NCBI GenBank assembly: GCA_031266315.1
Contig: JAISBG010000077.1
Span: forward strand, 1-11,024
DNA length: 11,024 nt
Origin: Planctomycetaceae bacterium
Lineage (GTDB): Bacteria > Planctomycetota > Planctomycetia > Pirellulales > Thermoguttaceae
Direction: 5' to 3'
Shown here: one piece after another, positions 1-6,052 of the stretch
Position numbering within the stretch: the first letter of the stretch is position 1
How the letters are laid out: every line of letters begins with the position of its first letter
The notes under the pieces: generated by a model
The model's input: only the letters and a program-made list of their open reading frames with translations
Told to the model about the DNA's origin: nothing
Database searches by the model: none
Program-made: the position numbers and the translations under genes

Positions 1-248
1 TCCGTATTTTCATCGGAGAGGTTATAAAGAGATTTAAGAACAAGAATCTTAAACATTAAAATTAAATCAAACGGAGGACGACCGCCCTTGGAAGGATCAC
101 GAGCAGGACGAACACTCGAGAGAAGTGGTAAGAATATCGACCAGTTAATCAACGTATTGAGTTGAACAAGAAAATTATTGAGCTCGTGAATCTTGTCAAG
201 TTGATTCTCAAGATCAAAAAAAGAAGGCAAACTATTAGAATGAAACAT
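1..248 (-). CDS. IS5-type transposase, N-terminal part (runs off the window)
   Basis: Reading the minus strand from the ATG at 248 gives 82 open codons that continue past base 1, so the gene is cut by the window edge, not necessarily broken. The protein opens with MFHSNSLPSFFDLENQLDKI, then has an N-W-S-I-F stretch, a GGRPPFD motif and LMFKILVLKSLYNLSDENT. This order is the InsH-type N-terminal domain (DUF772) of IS5-family DDE transposases, where G-R-P-P-[YF]-D followed by LMFKILVLQ.LYNLSD is characteristic. The catalytic DDE residues would lie outside the window. No good Shine-Dalgarno precedes the ATG, which is usual for transposases. The gene points away from the TPR gene. I am confident of the family and cannot say whether the element is intact. 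Confidence 0.85.
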   Translation of the reverse strand, partial: MFHSNSLPSFFDLENQLDKIHELNNFLVQLNTLINWSIFLPLLSSVRPARDPSKGGRPPFDLILMFKILVLKSLYNLSDENT

Positions 249-430
249 CAGAATGAAAAATAAAGGAAAGAAAATTAAAATTAAAACACCCAATCCATCA
301 AGTCCCGCTCGAAAAATGATAACCGGACAGACAGACAGACCGCCATCCGAGAATAAAATAAGGGAATACTCAATAAAATATTTTAATACCAAATAGACGA
401 TTGAAAAGGGTATGGTTTTTAGAAACTCCC
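249..430. mobile_element. Non-coding flank of the IS5-type transposase, possible element end near 414-430
   Basis: This stretch upstream of the transposase has no gene. It is A-rich, with a short GACA run at 326-340. The minus strand begins at about 430 with GGGAGTTTCTAAAAACC, a G-rich start followed by an AT-rich block that resembles the terminal inverted repeat of many IS5-family elements. The partner end lies outside the window, so this boundary is inference. If correct, the element would have an unusually long spacer of about 165 bp between its end and the transposase start. Confidence 0.3.
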
Positions 431-481
431 TTGAGTTAATTTTTGCGGATTATATCAATTTTCGCAGATGTATTGACGATA

Positions 482-522
482 ACAGTAAAAGAGAACAGAG
501 ATTCTCGGTTCTCTTTTACTGT
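482..522 (+). promoter_or_regulatory. Perfect 15-bp stem-loop in the leader of the TPR gene
   Basis: The arms ACAGTAAAAGAGAAC (482-496) and GTTCTCTTTTACTGT (508-522) are perfect reverse complements around an 11-nt loop, and the loop can add three more pairs. The hairpin ends 6 bp before the GGAGG at 529-533 and 26 bp before the start codon at 549. No T-run follows, so it is not a classic intrinsic terminator. It could be an operator, an mRNA-stabilising or translation-controlling hairpin, or the remains of an insertion end. The structure is certain from the sequence; the role is not. Confidence 0.6.
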
Positions 523-528
523 AATAAC

Positions 529-540
529 GGAGGTCAAGGA
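529..540 (+). promoter_or_regulatory. Ribosome-binding site of the TPR gene
   Basis: Two purine-rich candidates lie before the ATG at 549: GGAGG at 529-533 (15-nt spacing, long) and AAGGA at 536-540 (8-nt spacing, good). They support the start at 549. No other in-frame ATG gives a better start, and the first TPR helix begins within a few residues of this one. Confidence 0.6.
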
Positions 541-548
541 ACGAAACG

Positions 549-2327
549 ATGACACACGACGAAAAACTGACAATAGCGCAAACTGCCTTAATTTCAGGAG
601 ATACCGCTAAAGCCGAAGAACTTTTTCAAGATGTTCTACGTGGTGATTCCGGTAATCTGTATGCACTGGATGGATTAGGTGTTTTGCGGTGTCAAAATGG
701 GCAACACGCCGAAGGTGTTGAATATTTTCTCGAAGCACTTCATCAACTCGAAACATCCAACACAAAAAATTCCAACTCGCTCAATTCCCAAGCGGTTTTG
801 CAATTCCATCTTGGATTAGCCTACCGTGCGTGGGGACACCAGCGCGAAGCAGTCAACGCGTTTTGTGAATCGCGCAAACTTGATCCTAATAACACCGACC
901 TTATTTTGAATCTCGGTCAACTTTATTTTGAACTTGATCAGCCGGACAAAGCGATTTTTTGTTTTAAAAATTTGACTGTGTTGCAACCAGAAAACGCTTC
1001 CGCATGGTTGACGCTTGGATATCTTTGTACGCTTCACAACCGCCATGCCGAAGCCATTCCGGCATTGGCGGAAGCGGTTCGGATTGATCCGTCATCACCC
1101 GAAGCCTGCTTTTTTCTCGCCGAATCACTGCGAAAAGAAGAACGCTTCGAAGAATCCATTCCTTATTATCAACGGTTATTTCCTGTCGGTATGGAATGGT
1201 CTCAGGCGGTTCACGGTTGCGGTCAATCGCTTCTCGCACTCGGCGATTTTGAAAACGGTTGGGACGCCATGGAATTTCGACTCGTTAATACCTTTGGAAC
1301 TTGGGAACGGCATCTTTTGCCAAACTGGAACGGAAATATCGGTAACGATAGTATTGTAAAAAACGGTAACGATAAAGACAATATTGAGAACGATAATGAA
1401 CAAAAAACCGTTCTTGCCTATTCCGAAGAGGGAATTGCAGCGGAAATTATGTTTGCGTCTTGTCTGCCGGATTTAATTAACCGTGTCGGACATTGTGTGA
1501 TCGAATGTGAATCGTCGTTACATTCGTTGTTTCGCCGGTCATTTCCGCGAGCAACTGTTGTTCCGCTTACCACAGATGTTGTTGATTTGAATAAGAATTG
1601 CTGGGGACTTTCGCTGGAGGAACAAATTGCATTCGGCAGTTTACCGCGTTATTTTCGCCGTCAGAAAGAAGATTTTCCGATTCGCAAAGCCTATCTTGTA
1701 CCGGATCGGGAACGTATCACAAAATGGTCAAACCGTCTTTCGGAAATCGGCGGTGTTGCAAAAATCGGAGTTCTCTGGCATGGAAGTTGGACAGCGGAAT
1801 CCGAACATCAAACCGCTTTACCAATGTTTGAATTACGTAACCTCATGCTTCGTCATCAGGCGGACGCCGCTTGGATTTGTCTGCAACACGGTTCAAAACA
1901 AAAGGAAATCGAACAATATCGCCGTAATGTTTCGTTACAGGTTCATTTGTATCCTGAAGTGTTTCAATATGATCTTGACGAAATGGCGGGATTGATTGCG
2001 GCACTTGATCTTGTTGTAACACCGCCCGGTCACGCGGCGAATTTGGCTGGTGCGCTCGGAGCCAAAACATGGCTGATACTTCCGGCGAAAGCCGATTGGC
2101 GTTGGAATCTCAGCCGTGAAAATTGTCGCGAAAATTGCCTTTGGCATCCGACATTCCGCGTTTACCGCCAAGCAATTGGTCAATCTTGGTCGGAATTATT
2201 TGCAACAGTTGGAACCGACCTCGAAAAATTCCTGACAACACACCGTCCGCCGGAAGAATCCGTTCCGGTTACGTTGGCATTTCCCGAACAAAATAAACAA
2301 ACAGCACCTATGCGCCGTGCAGGATAA
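549..2327 (+). CDS. TPR protein with a C-terminal GT-B glycosyltransferase-like domain
   Basis: The 592-residue protein has no signal peptide and is probably cytoplasmic. Residues 5-245 form about six TPR units (for example AKAEELFQDVLRGDSGNLYA, the unit ending FCESRKLDPNN, and EAIPALAEAVRIDPSSPEA). Residues 255-565 match the half of bacterial TPR-glycosyltransferases related to GT9/GT41: W260-N-G, then VLAYSEEGIAAEIMFASCLP, KIGVLWHGS (405-413), AWICLQHG, the LIAALDLVV helix, LAGALGAKTWLILP and DWRW (516-519). Such proteins transfer a sugar to protein or glycan acceptors. Key positions are changed here. The usual E-Q-G-x-G-D loop reads E-E-G-I-A-A (293-298), and the usual D-T-x-x-x-H before LAGA reads P-G-H-A-A-N (493-498). 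Catalysis is therefore doubtful; a binding or scaffold role is possible. An Asn/Asp-rich insert (261-284) and a duplicated RENC (523-530) add to the drift. No operon partner is evident. Confidence 0.8.
   Translation: MTHDEKLTIAQTALISGDTAKAEELFQDVLRGDSGNLYALDGLGVLRCQNGQHAEGVEYFLEALHQLETSNTKNSNSLNSQAVLQFHLGLAYRAWGHQREAVNAFCESRKLDPNNTDLILNLGQLYFELDQPDKAIFCFKNLTVLQPENASAWLTLGYLCTLHNRHAEAIPALAEAVRIDPSSPEACFFLAESLRKEERFEESIPYYQRLFPVGMEWSQAVHGCGQSLLALGDFENGWDAMEFRLVNTFGTWERHLLPNWNGNIGNDSIVKNGNDKDNIENDNEQKTVLAYSEEGIAAEIMFASCLPDLINRVGHCVIECESSLHSLFRRSFPRATVVPLTTDVVDLNKNCWGLSLEEQIAFGSLPRYFRRQKEDFPIRKAYLVPDRERITKWSNRLSEIGGVAKIGVLWHGSWTAESEHQTALPMFELRNLMLRHQADAAWICLQHGSKQKEIEQYRRNVSLQVHLYPEVFQYDLDEMAGLIAALDLVVTPPGHAANLAGALGAKTWLILPAKADWRWNLSRENCRENCLWHPTFRVYRQAIGQSWSELFATVGTDLEKFLTTHRPPEESVPVTLAFPEQNKQTAPMRRAG
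1329..1400 (+). repeat. Degenerate 12-nt in-frame repeat tract in the TPR/glycosyltransferase gene
   Basis: Seventy-two bases encode six four-residue units rich in Asn, Asp and Gly (NGNI, GNDS, IVKN, GNDK, DNIE, NDNE). The word GGTAACGATA recurs exactly at 1341-1350 and 1365-1374, two 12-nt periods apart. It sits in the linker between W260-N-G and the first beta strand VLAY of the C-terminal domain, where family members usually have only a short loop. Confidence 0.6.
2115..2138 (+). repeat. 12-nt tandem duplication (RENC RENC) in the glycosyltransferase-like domain
   Basis: CGTGAAAATTGT is followed directly by CGCGAAAATTGC, which encodes Arg-Glu-Asn-Cys twice (residues 523-530). Relatives usually run from DWRW through R-E-D-S straight to P-W-Y-P, so the second unit looks like a simple four-residue duplication with two silent changes. 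Confidence 0.6.
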
Positions 2328-2385
2328 AAAACAGAGTAAAGCGTGATGAAAAATAAATAAAGAAAATAAAAGTAATAATTATTCA

Positions 2386-2756
2386 GTGGAATTTTCGTTA
2401 AAAGTTAGCATAACTATTTACTTAACTGGTACAAAAATTAGAGTAGCCCGATAGGGCTTAATTTTCATAACCGTAGGTCTTTGACCTGCGGTGTAACGAC
2501 AACAACCTACTGCCTGAAAGGCAGAACTTAATACGACAACGGCTTAAAATTCTGCCTTTCAGGCAGCGATTTCATTGGTTCGTAACCGCAGGTCAAAGAC
2601 CTGCGGTTACGAAAATAAAGCCCTATCGGGCTATTCAGTTTGTCGGATCAATCCAGAAAATAGATATTTGAAAAATATTAAATACAACCCCAACGCAGTA
2701 TAAGCGACTTTATAAATAAAACTCAAGAGTTGACCGACTTTCAACGAAAATTCCAC
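2386..2756. mobile_element. MITE-like element with 20-bp terminal inverted repeats
   Basis: GTGGAATTTTCGTTAAAAGT at 2386-2405 pairs with the reverse complement of 2737-2756 at 19 of 20 positions. The 371 bp they enclose have no gene and contain the nested palindrome at 2444-2633. Non-coding DNA bounded by near-perfect terminal repeats is the form of a miniature transposable element mobilised by a transposase elsewhere. I see no clear target-site duplication, so the boundaries may be slightly off. No other copy of the terminal repeat occurs in this window. Confidence 0.5.
2444..2633. repeat. Nested REP/BIME-like palindrome
   Basis: The outer arms, 2444-2498 and 2581-2633, are inverted copies differing at three bases and one small indel. 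Each arm is itself made of smaller palindromes: TAGCCCGATAGGGCT, and ACCGCAGGTC-AAA-GACCTGCGGT on the right. Inside lies a perfect 17-bp pair, 2510-2526 (CTGCCTGAAAGGCAGAA) with 2550-2566, around a 23-nt loop. Such palindromes within palindromes resemble the REP/BIME elements moved by RAYT transposases. It could also be transcribed as a highly structured RNA. The structure is plain in the sequence; the REP class is inference. Confidence 0.7.
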
Positions 2757-2848
2757 AAAATATTACAAAAAATTCATCTCGTAGTTAGAGCGGTCAATGC
2801 CTATAAAATAAATATTACAAATTCCAGCAAACGGACTGTAAGAATTTC

Positions 2849-5638
2849 ATGATCGACGCGCAAACAACCAGGCCGATTCAATGTGAATGTTGCGGATTTG
2901 CGTTCAAGTTTGCAGCGTCGGAACATTCAACAGAGGTAAGCTGTCCGGCTTGCGGCGGTGAAAATCTCTTAACTCATTGTCTTCGCTTTCCGTGCAGGGA
3001 AAATCTGTCAGGCAATTTGTCAAATAATTCATTAGAAAATTCGTCGGAAAACTTACTGGAAAACTTTTCAAAAGTTTTTTCGGATAATTGTTCGAACAAT
3101 TGTTCAAACGATTATTCAAAAAAATGTTCGGAAGTCAACACACGAAACGGAATGTCGTTACCGTTGATTTCTGATGCCGATTTGATGAAATGTCGTGCCA
3201 AAAATTGTCCCCGAATAAAACACTCTCATAGCGGCAGTTGTCTTCATCATAAAAATTCTTGTACGGATACAAAAAATTCCGAATATAATTGGGATTACAA
3301 ACAATGGATTACTCTATTGTTGACGGTTTGTATTCAGATTATTGTTTTGTTTGGTTCTGCTATTTTTGTTCTGACAAACAACGAAAAATCTGTTGCGCAA
3401 ACGGAAATTTCATCGCCTCAGGTTGTTATCAATAAAGGTACGGATTTACAGATAAAACTTCCAACAATGTCAACGGCTCCGTTACCGGAAACAGTGAAAC
3501 CGGAAACCGTTAAGCCTAAAACAGAGAAACCGAAGCCGGCAATTGCCGGTTTGGTCAAGGAAACGAATGTTCCTGCAACAAATATTTCTGAATCTCAAAA
3601 ACCGAAAGAAAATACCGTATCGAATAAATTACCGCAGCCGGAACGGGTTGAAAAAACGACGCCGGTAACATCTCCTTTTCCGGTTCAACCCGTATTTCCT
3701 CCAGCGGCAAAAACCGTAACAACAACAGAACCGGTAAAAATCGAAACGGCAATAGCAGATCACGCAACAAAAAAAGCGTCAACTCAAAACGATAAAGAAA
3801 AAGATAAATTTGAAACGGCTCAACCGAAACCTTCTTTGCCCGAAACAATTTCGGTGAAACCTGAGGAAATGACAAAGGTTTCTTTGAAGAAAGAAAACGC
3901 AACGAATAAATCATTGCCGGAAGTGATTCGTATTGCGGCGGCGGAAGCGTTGCTGGAGGAATCGGTTACATTATTGATTTCCGATCCGGAACAGAGTTTG
4001 AAAGATATTTTATCCGCTGTCGGAACATTTGAAGAACTTGGTCGTTCGATTCCTTCGACGGCTTATTGGATACTCAGTCAGACTTACGCGTCGCTGAGTT
4101 GGGGAAAGATGTTTCTTATCAATACGCCGGCGGTTGAAAACATAACAATTAGTTCCGACAGTCATTGGCTGCTGACGCAATGTCAAGACAATTCGGTTTG
4201 GATATGGGATCTTTTCCGTGACCAAAATAACCGAAACGGAGTTCAACTTGATTCGGGCAAAATTCCTTACGTTAAATTGCTTTTTTCGCCGGATTTACGT
4301 TTAATCATCGGCGGACGAACAGACGGAACGTTACAAATTTGGGATATGGCACGTCCAAATCCGGCAGAAACACCGGTTGTGTTGAAGGAAAAAGTGGTAG
4401 GATTAGGCGATTTACAAATTTCACCGGACGGCTGTTGGTTGGCGGCTTTTGGGGGGTCGGTGAAGTCTTCTTTTGAGATTGTTCGAAATAACCGATACAC
4501 TAATTATGTTGGTTCATCTGTTCAGATCGAAACAGTTTTCGGAGAAAGCGAAAATTATTTTTGTAATCTTAACGAACCGATTCCGCCTTGCCGGATTGTC
4601 CGGTTACATTCGATGTTACCGTTACCGAATACGGTTTACGGAACTCCGATGATTCCCAACGAAATACCGGTTGATGAAATTCCAGCCAATGAAATACCGG
4701 TTAAAATTACGGAAATATCCGTGTTACGGGAACAACCGTTTTTGCAACGTAAAAACGTTCAGGTTTCGTTCTTGTCGGAACATTCCGCTGTTCAGCCGGA
4801 AAAACCGTTAGTGAAAACCAAAACCGTTTCGGAAACTGTTACTGCGCTTTCGGAACCGAACGCTGTTTGGCTTTGGGATTTACGGCAGATTCAAAACGGT
4901 TTCATTCCTCCGCCGATTGTTTTAAGAGGACACGAACAAGAAATCCGTCTTATCCGTTTCAGTGCTGATTCCGGCAAACTGGCGGTTGGCGGCAAAGATT
5001 CGACAACATTAATTTACAATCTTCGGGAAAGTAAAGCCGATGGAGTTCCGTTGGTTCTTCGCGGTCATCATCTGGATATTACGGCAATTACTTTTGCTCC
5101 AAACGGCAGTTGGGTTGCAACGGGAAGCCGCGATAACACAATTCGCCTTTGGAATTTAACTGATTCAAAAAAGGTGCCGGATTCCGTTGTACTGAATGGT
5201 CATCGCGGTTGGATTAGTTCGTTAATGATTGACCAATCGGGAACTCGATTATTTTCCGGAAGTTACGATAAAACGATTCGGATTTGGCGTCTTGACCGAA
5301 ACGATATTAAAACGGCGATGGAGCGTGAACCTTTGGTGTTACAAAGTAATCAGGGAGTTATTCGGGAATTAGCCCTTTCGCCGGACGGAAAAAAACTGGT
5401 TTCACTTGGCGGAGACAGCAGTCTTCGGCTGAGAAATGTTACCGATAATATTGTTGATGACCGACATTCCGTATTATTCCGCAATCGGATGCTTCCGATT
5501 TCCAAAATTGCTCTGACACCGGACAATCGTTGGCTTGTTTTCTGTTACACCAACCAAAAAAATCCCGCAAACAGCGGTATCCGCCTCTGGCCCCTCAACT
5601 TCAAACATCTGTTACAAATCGCTTCGGAAAATGAATAA
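2849..5638 (+). CDS. Membrane-anchored zinc-ribbon/WD40 beta-propeller protein
   Basis: The 929-residue protein starts with a zinc ribbon (C12-x-x-C15 and C32-x-x-C35 in QCECCGF and SCPACGG). It continues with a Ser/Asn-rich tetrapeptide repeat tract (51-94), a Cys/His-rich stretch (115-138), one transmembrane helix at about 153-176 and a Pro/Lys/Thr-rich linker (about 200-355). A helical segment (356-420) leads to WD40 repeats from about 430 to 915. Repeat-ending signatures are visible: SVWIWDL, TLQIWDM, AVWLWDL, TIRLWNL, TIRIWRL and GIRLWPL, with GH dipeptides in RGHEQEI, RGHHLDI and NGHRGWI. About 125 residues (545-670), including an NEIPV repeat, interrupt the propeller between blades. 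This fits a planctomycete protein with a cytoplasmic zinc ribbon and a propeller across the membrane that scaffolds protein complexes; no enzyme motif is seen. The start has only a weak GTAAGA before it, but the zinc ribbon begins at once. The partner is unknown. Confidence 0.8.
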   Translation: MIDAQTTRPIQCECCGFAFKFAASEHSTEVSCPACGGENLLTHCLRFPCRENLSGNLSNNSLENSSENLLENFSKVFSDNCSNNCSNDYSKKCSEVNTRNGMSLPLISDADLMKCRAKNCPRIKHSHSGSCLHHKNSCTDTKNSEYNWDYKQWITLLLTVCIQIIVLFGSAIFVLTNNEKSVAQTEISSPQVVINKGTDLQIKLPTMSTAPLPETVKPETVKPKTEKPKPAIAGLVKETNVPATNISESQKPKENTVSNKLPQPERVEKTTPVTSPFPVQPVFPPAAKTVTTTEPVKIETAIADHATKKASTQNDKEKDKFETAQPKPSLPETISVKPEEMTKVSLKKENATNKSLPEVIRIAAAEALLEESVTLLISDPEQSLKDILSAVGTFEELGRSIPSTAYWILSQTYASLSWGKMFLINTPAVENITISSDSHWLLTQCQDNSVWIWDLFRDQNNRNGVQLDSGKIPYVKLLFSPDLRLIIGGRTDGTLQIWDMARPNPAETPVVLKEKVVGLGDLQISPDGCWLAAFGGSVKSSFEIVRNNRYTNYVGSSVQIETVFGESENYFCNLNEPIPPCRIVRLHSMLPLPNTVYGTPMIPNEIPVDEIPANEIPVKITEISVLREQPFLQRKNVQVSFLSEHSAVQPEKPLVKTKTVSETVTALSEPNAVWLWDLRQIQNGFIPPPIVLRGHEQEIRLIRFSADSGKLAVGGKDSTTLIYNLRESKADGVPLVLRGHHLDITAITFAPNGSWVATGSRDNTIRLWNLTDSKKVPDSVVLNGHRGWISSLMIDQSGTRLFSGSYDKTIRIWRLDRNDIKTAMEREPLVLQSNQGVIRELALSPDGKKLVSLGGDSSLRLRNVTDNIVDDRHSVLFRNRMLPISKIALTPDNRWLVFCYTNQKNPANSGIRLWPLNFKHLLQIASENE
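2999..3130 (+). repeat. Eleven-unit 12-nt tandem repeat encoding Asn/Ser tetrapeptides
   Basis: Exactly 132 bases divide into eleven 12-nt units in frame, each ending mostly in Ser (TCA or TCG) with Asn at position two. Units include ENLS, GNLS, ENSS, ENFS, DNCS, NNCS and NDYS. The units have diverged at base level, so the tract is old or under weak constraint. It lies between the zinc ribbon and the membrane helix of the WD40 protein. Confidence 0.75.
4658..4702 (+). repeat. Three-unit 15-nt repeat (NEIPV, DEIPA, NEIPV) in the WD40 gene
   Basis: The first and third units (AACGAAATACCGGTT and AATGAAATACCGGTT) differ by one base, and the middle one is more diverged. It lies in the long insertion that splits the propeller (residues 604-618). 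Confidence 0.6.
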
Positions 5639-5718
5639 ATATAACGGAGAATCTTAACAAATTGTACCAGGCGGGAAAAGTGCTGTTTGTTGCATTGGCG
5701 AGAATCAATGAAGTACCA

Positions 5719-5748
5719 TTCGTAACGGGAATATATAACCGTTACGAA
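5719..5748. repeat. 10-bp stem-loop downstream of the WD40 gene
   Basis: TTCGTAACGG (5719-5728) and CCGTTACGAA (5739-5748) are perfect reverse complements around a 10-nt AT-rich loop, 80 bp after the WD40 stop codon. No T-run follows, so it is a poor intrinsic terminator. It overlaps the upstream margin of the reverse-transcriptase remnant and may belong to that decayed element. Confidence 0.45.
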
Positions 5749-5764
5749 ATCGGATAGGGAGTCG

Positions 5765-5940
5765 GATGAGGGTATAGTTGCGTTGAAGAAAGTGGACAAG
5801 AACCTGAAAGAAGGGCGCACTCAAGTTGACGATGCCGACCTGAAGGGTTATTTTGATTCGATACCGCATGATAAGTAGAGGAAGGCAGTAAACGTTACTG
5901 GAATTGTGTTCCATCCAAGAAGGCGGCGAAAATTGCCTAG
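5765..5940 (+). pseudogene. Remnant of a group II intron-type reverse transcriptase
   Basis: The frame from 5765 reads DEGIVALKKVDKNLKEG, then an Asp-Ala-Asp core and DLKGYFDSIPHDK, and stops at TAG 5876-5878. This matches the block in LtrA-like reverse transcriptases that runs from the D-A-L helix through V-V-D-A-D-L-K-G-Y-F-D-x-I-P-H-D, where the first catalytic Asp sits. No fingers, YADD box or endonuclease domain follows. A different frame from 5896 reads YWNCVPSKKAAKIA then TAG. That could be a scrap of the C-terminal maturase region after an internal deletion, but this part is speculative. The open frame cannot extend upstream past a TAA at 5723. Group II domain V was not recognised nearby. 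It is clearly a decayed fragment, lodged between the WD40 gene and the amylase gene. Confidence 0.7.
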
Positions 5941-5965
5941 ATCACGGAATCCACAATTTACTCAA

Positions 5966-6039
5966 TTCTTGTATGATTAACTAAGCGAGAATAAATATTC
6001 TCTTGTTTTTTTATTCCTACTTAGTTAATCATACAAGAA
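5966..6039. terminator. Long inverted repeat enclosing a hairpin with T-run, between convergent genes
   Basis: TTCTTGTATGATTAACTAAG (5966-5985) and its perfect reverse complement (6020-6039) flank a 34-nt centre. The centre holds a smaller hairpin, GAGAAT-AAAT-ATTCTC (5987-6002), followed on the plus strand by TTGTTTTTTT (6003-6012), which is the form of an intrinsic terminator. It lies 13 bp past the stop codon of the minus-strand amylase and after the plus-strand reverse-transcriptase remnant, so it could end transcription from both sides. A 74-bp relic of a mobile element with 20-bp ends is the alternative reading. Confidence 0.6.
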
Positions 6040-6052
6040 ATTCCCGAAAATA

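Noticed and set aside
326..340. Short GACA tetranucleotide run upstream of the transposase
   Set aside because: Fewer than four units and non-coding; expected by chance often enough to carry no meaning.
816..1403. Antisense and alternate-frame open stretches inside the TPR gene, and similar ones inside the WD40, amylase and GYF_2 genes
   Set aside because: They lie fully within well-supported genes, have no recognisable domains or initiation signals, and translate to compositionally odd sequence.
2444..2633. Could the repeated palindromes be a CRISPR array?
   Set aside because: The copies are inverted rather than direct, there are only two outer arms, and no regular unique spacers or cas genes are present.
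2802..2809. TATAAA/TAAAAT as a -10 box for the WD40 gene
   Set aside because: No acceptable -35 hexamer at 16-18 bp, and the spacer is so AT-rich that such hexamers are expected by chance.
5641..5750. Further reverse-transcriptase sequence upstream of the fragment
   Set aside because: A frame reading LYQAGKVLFVALARINE exists, but I could not match it to a reverse-transcriptase block and it is in a different phase with stops.
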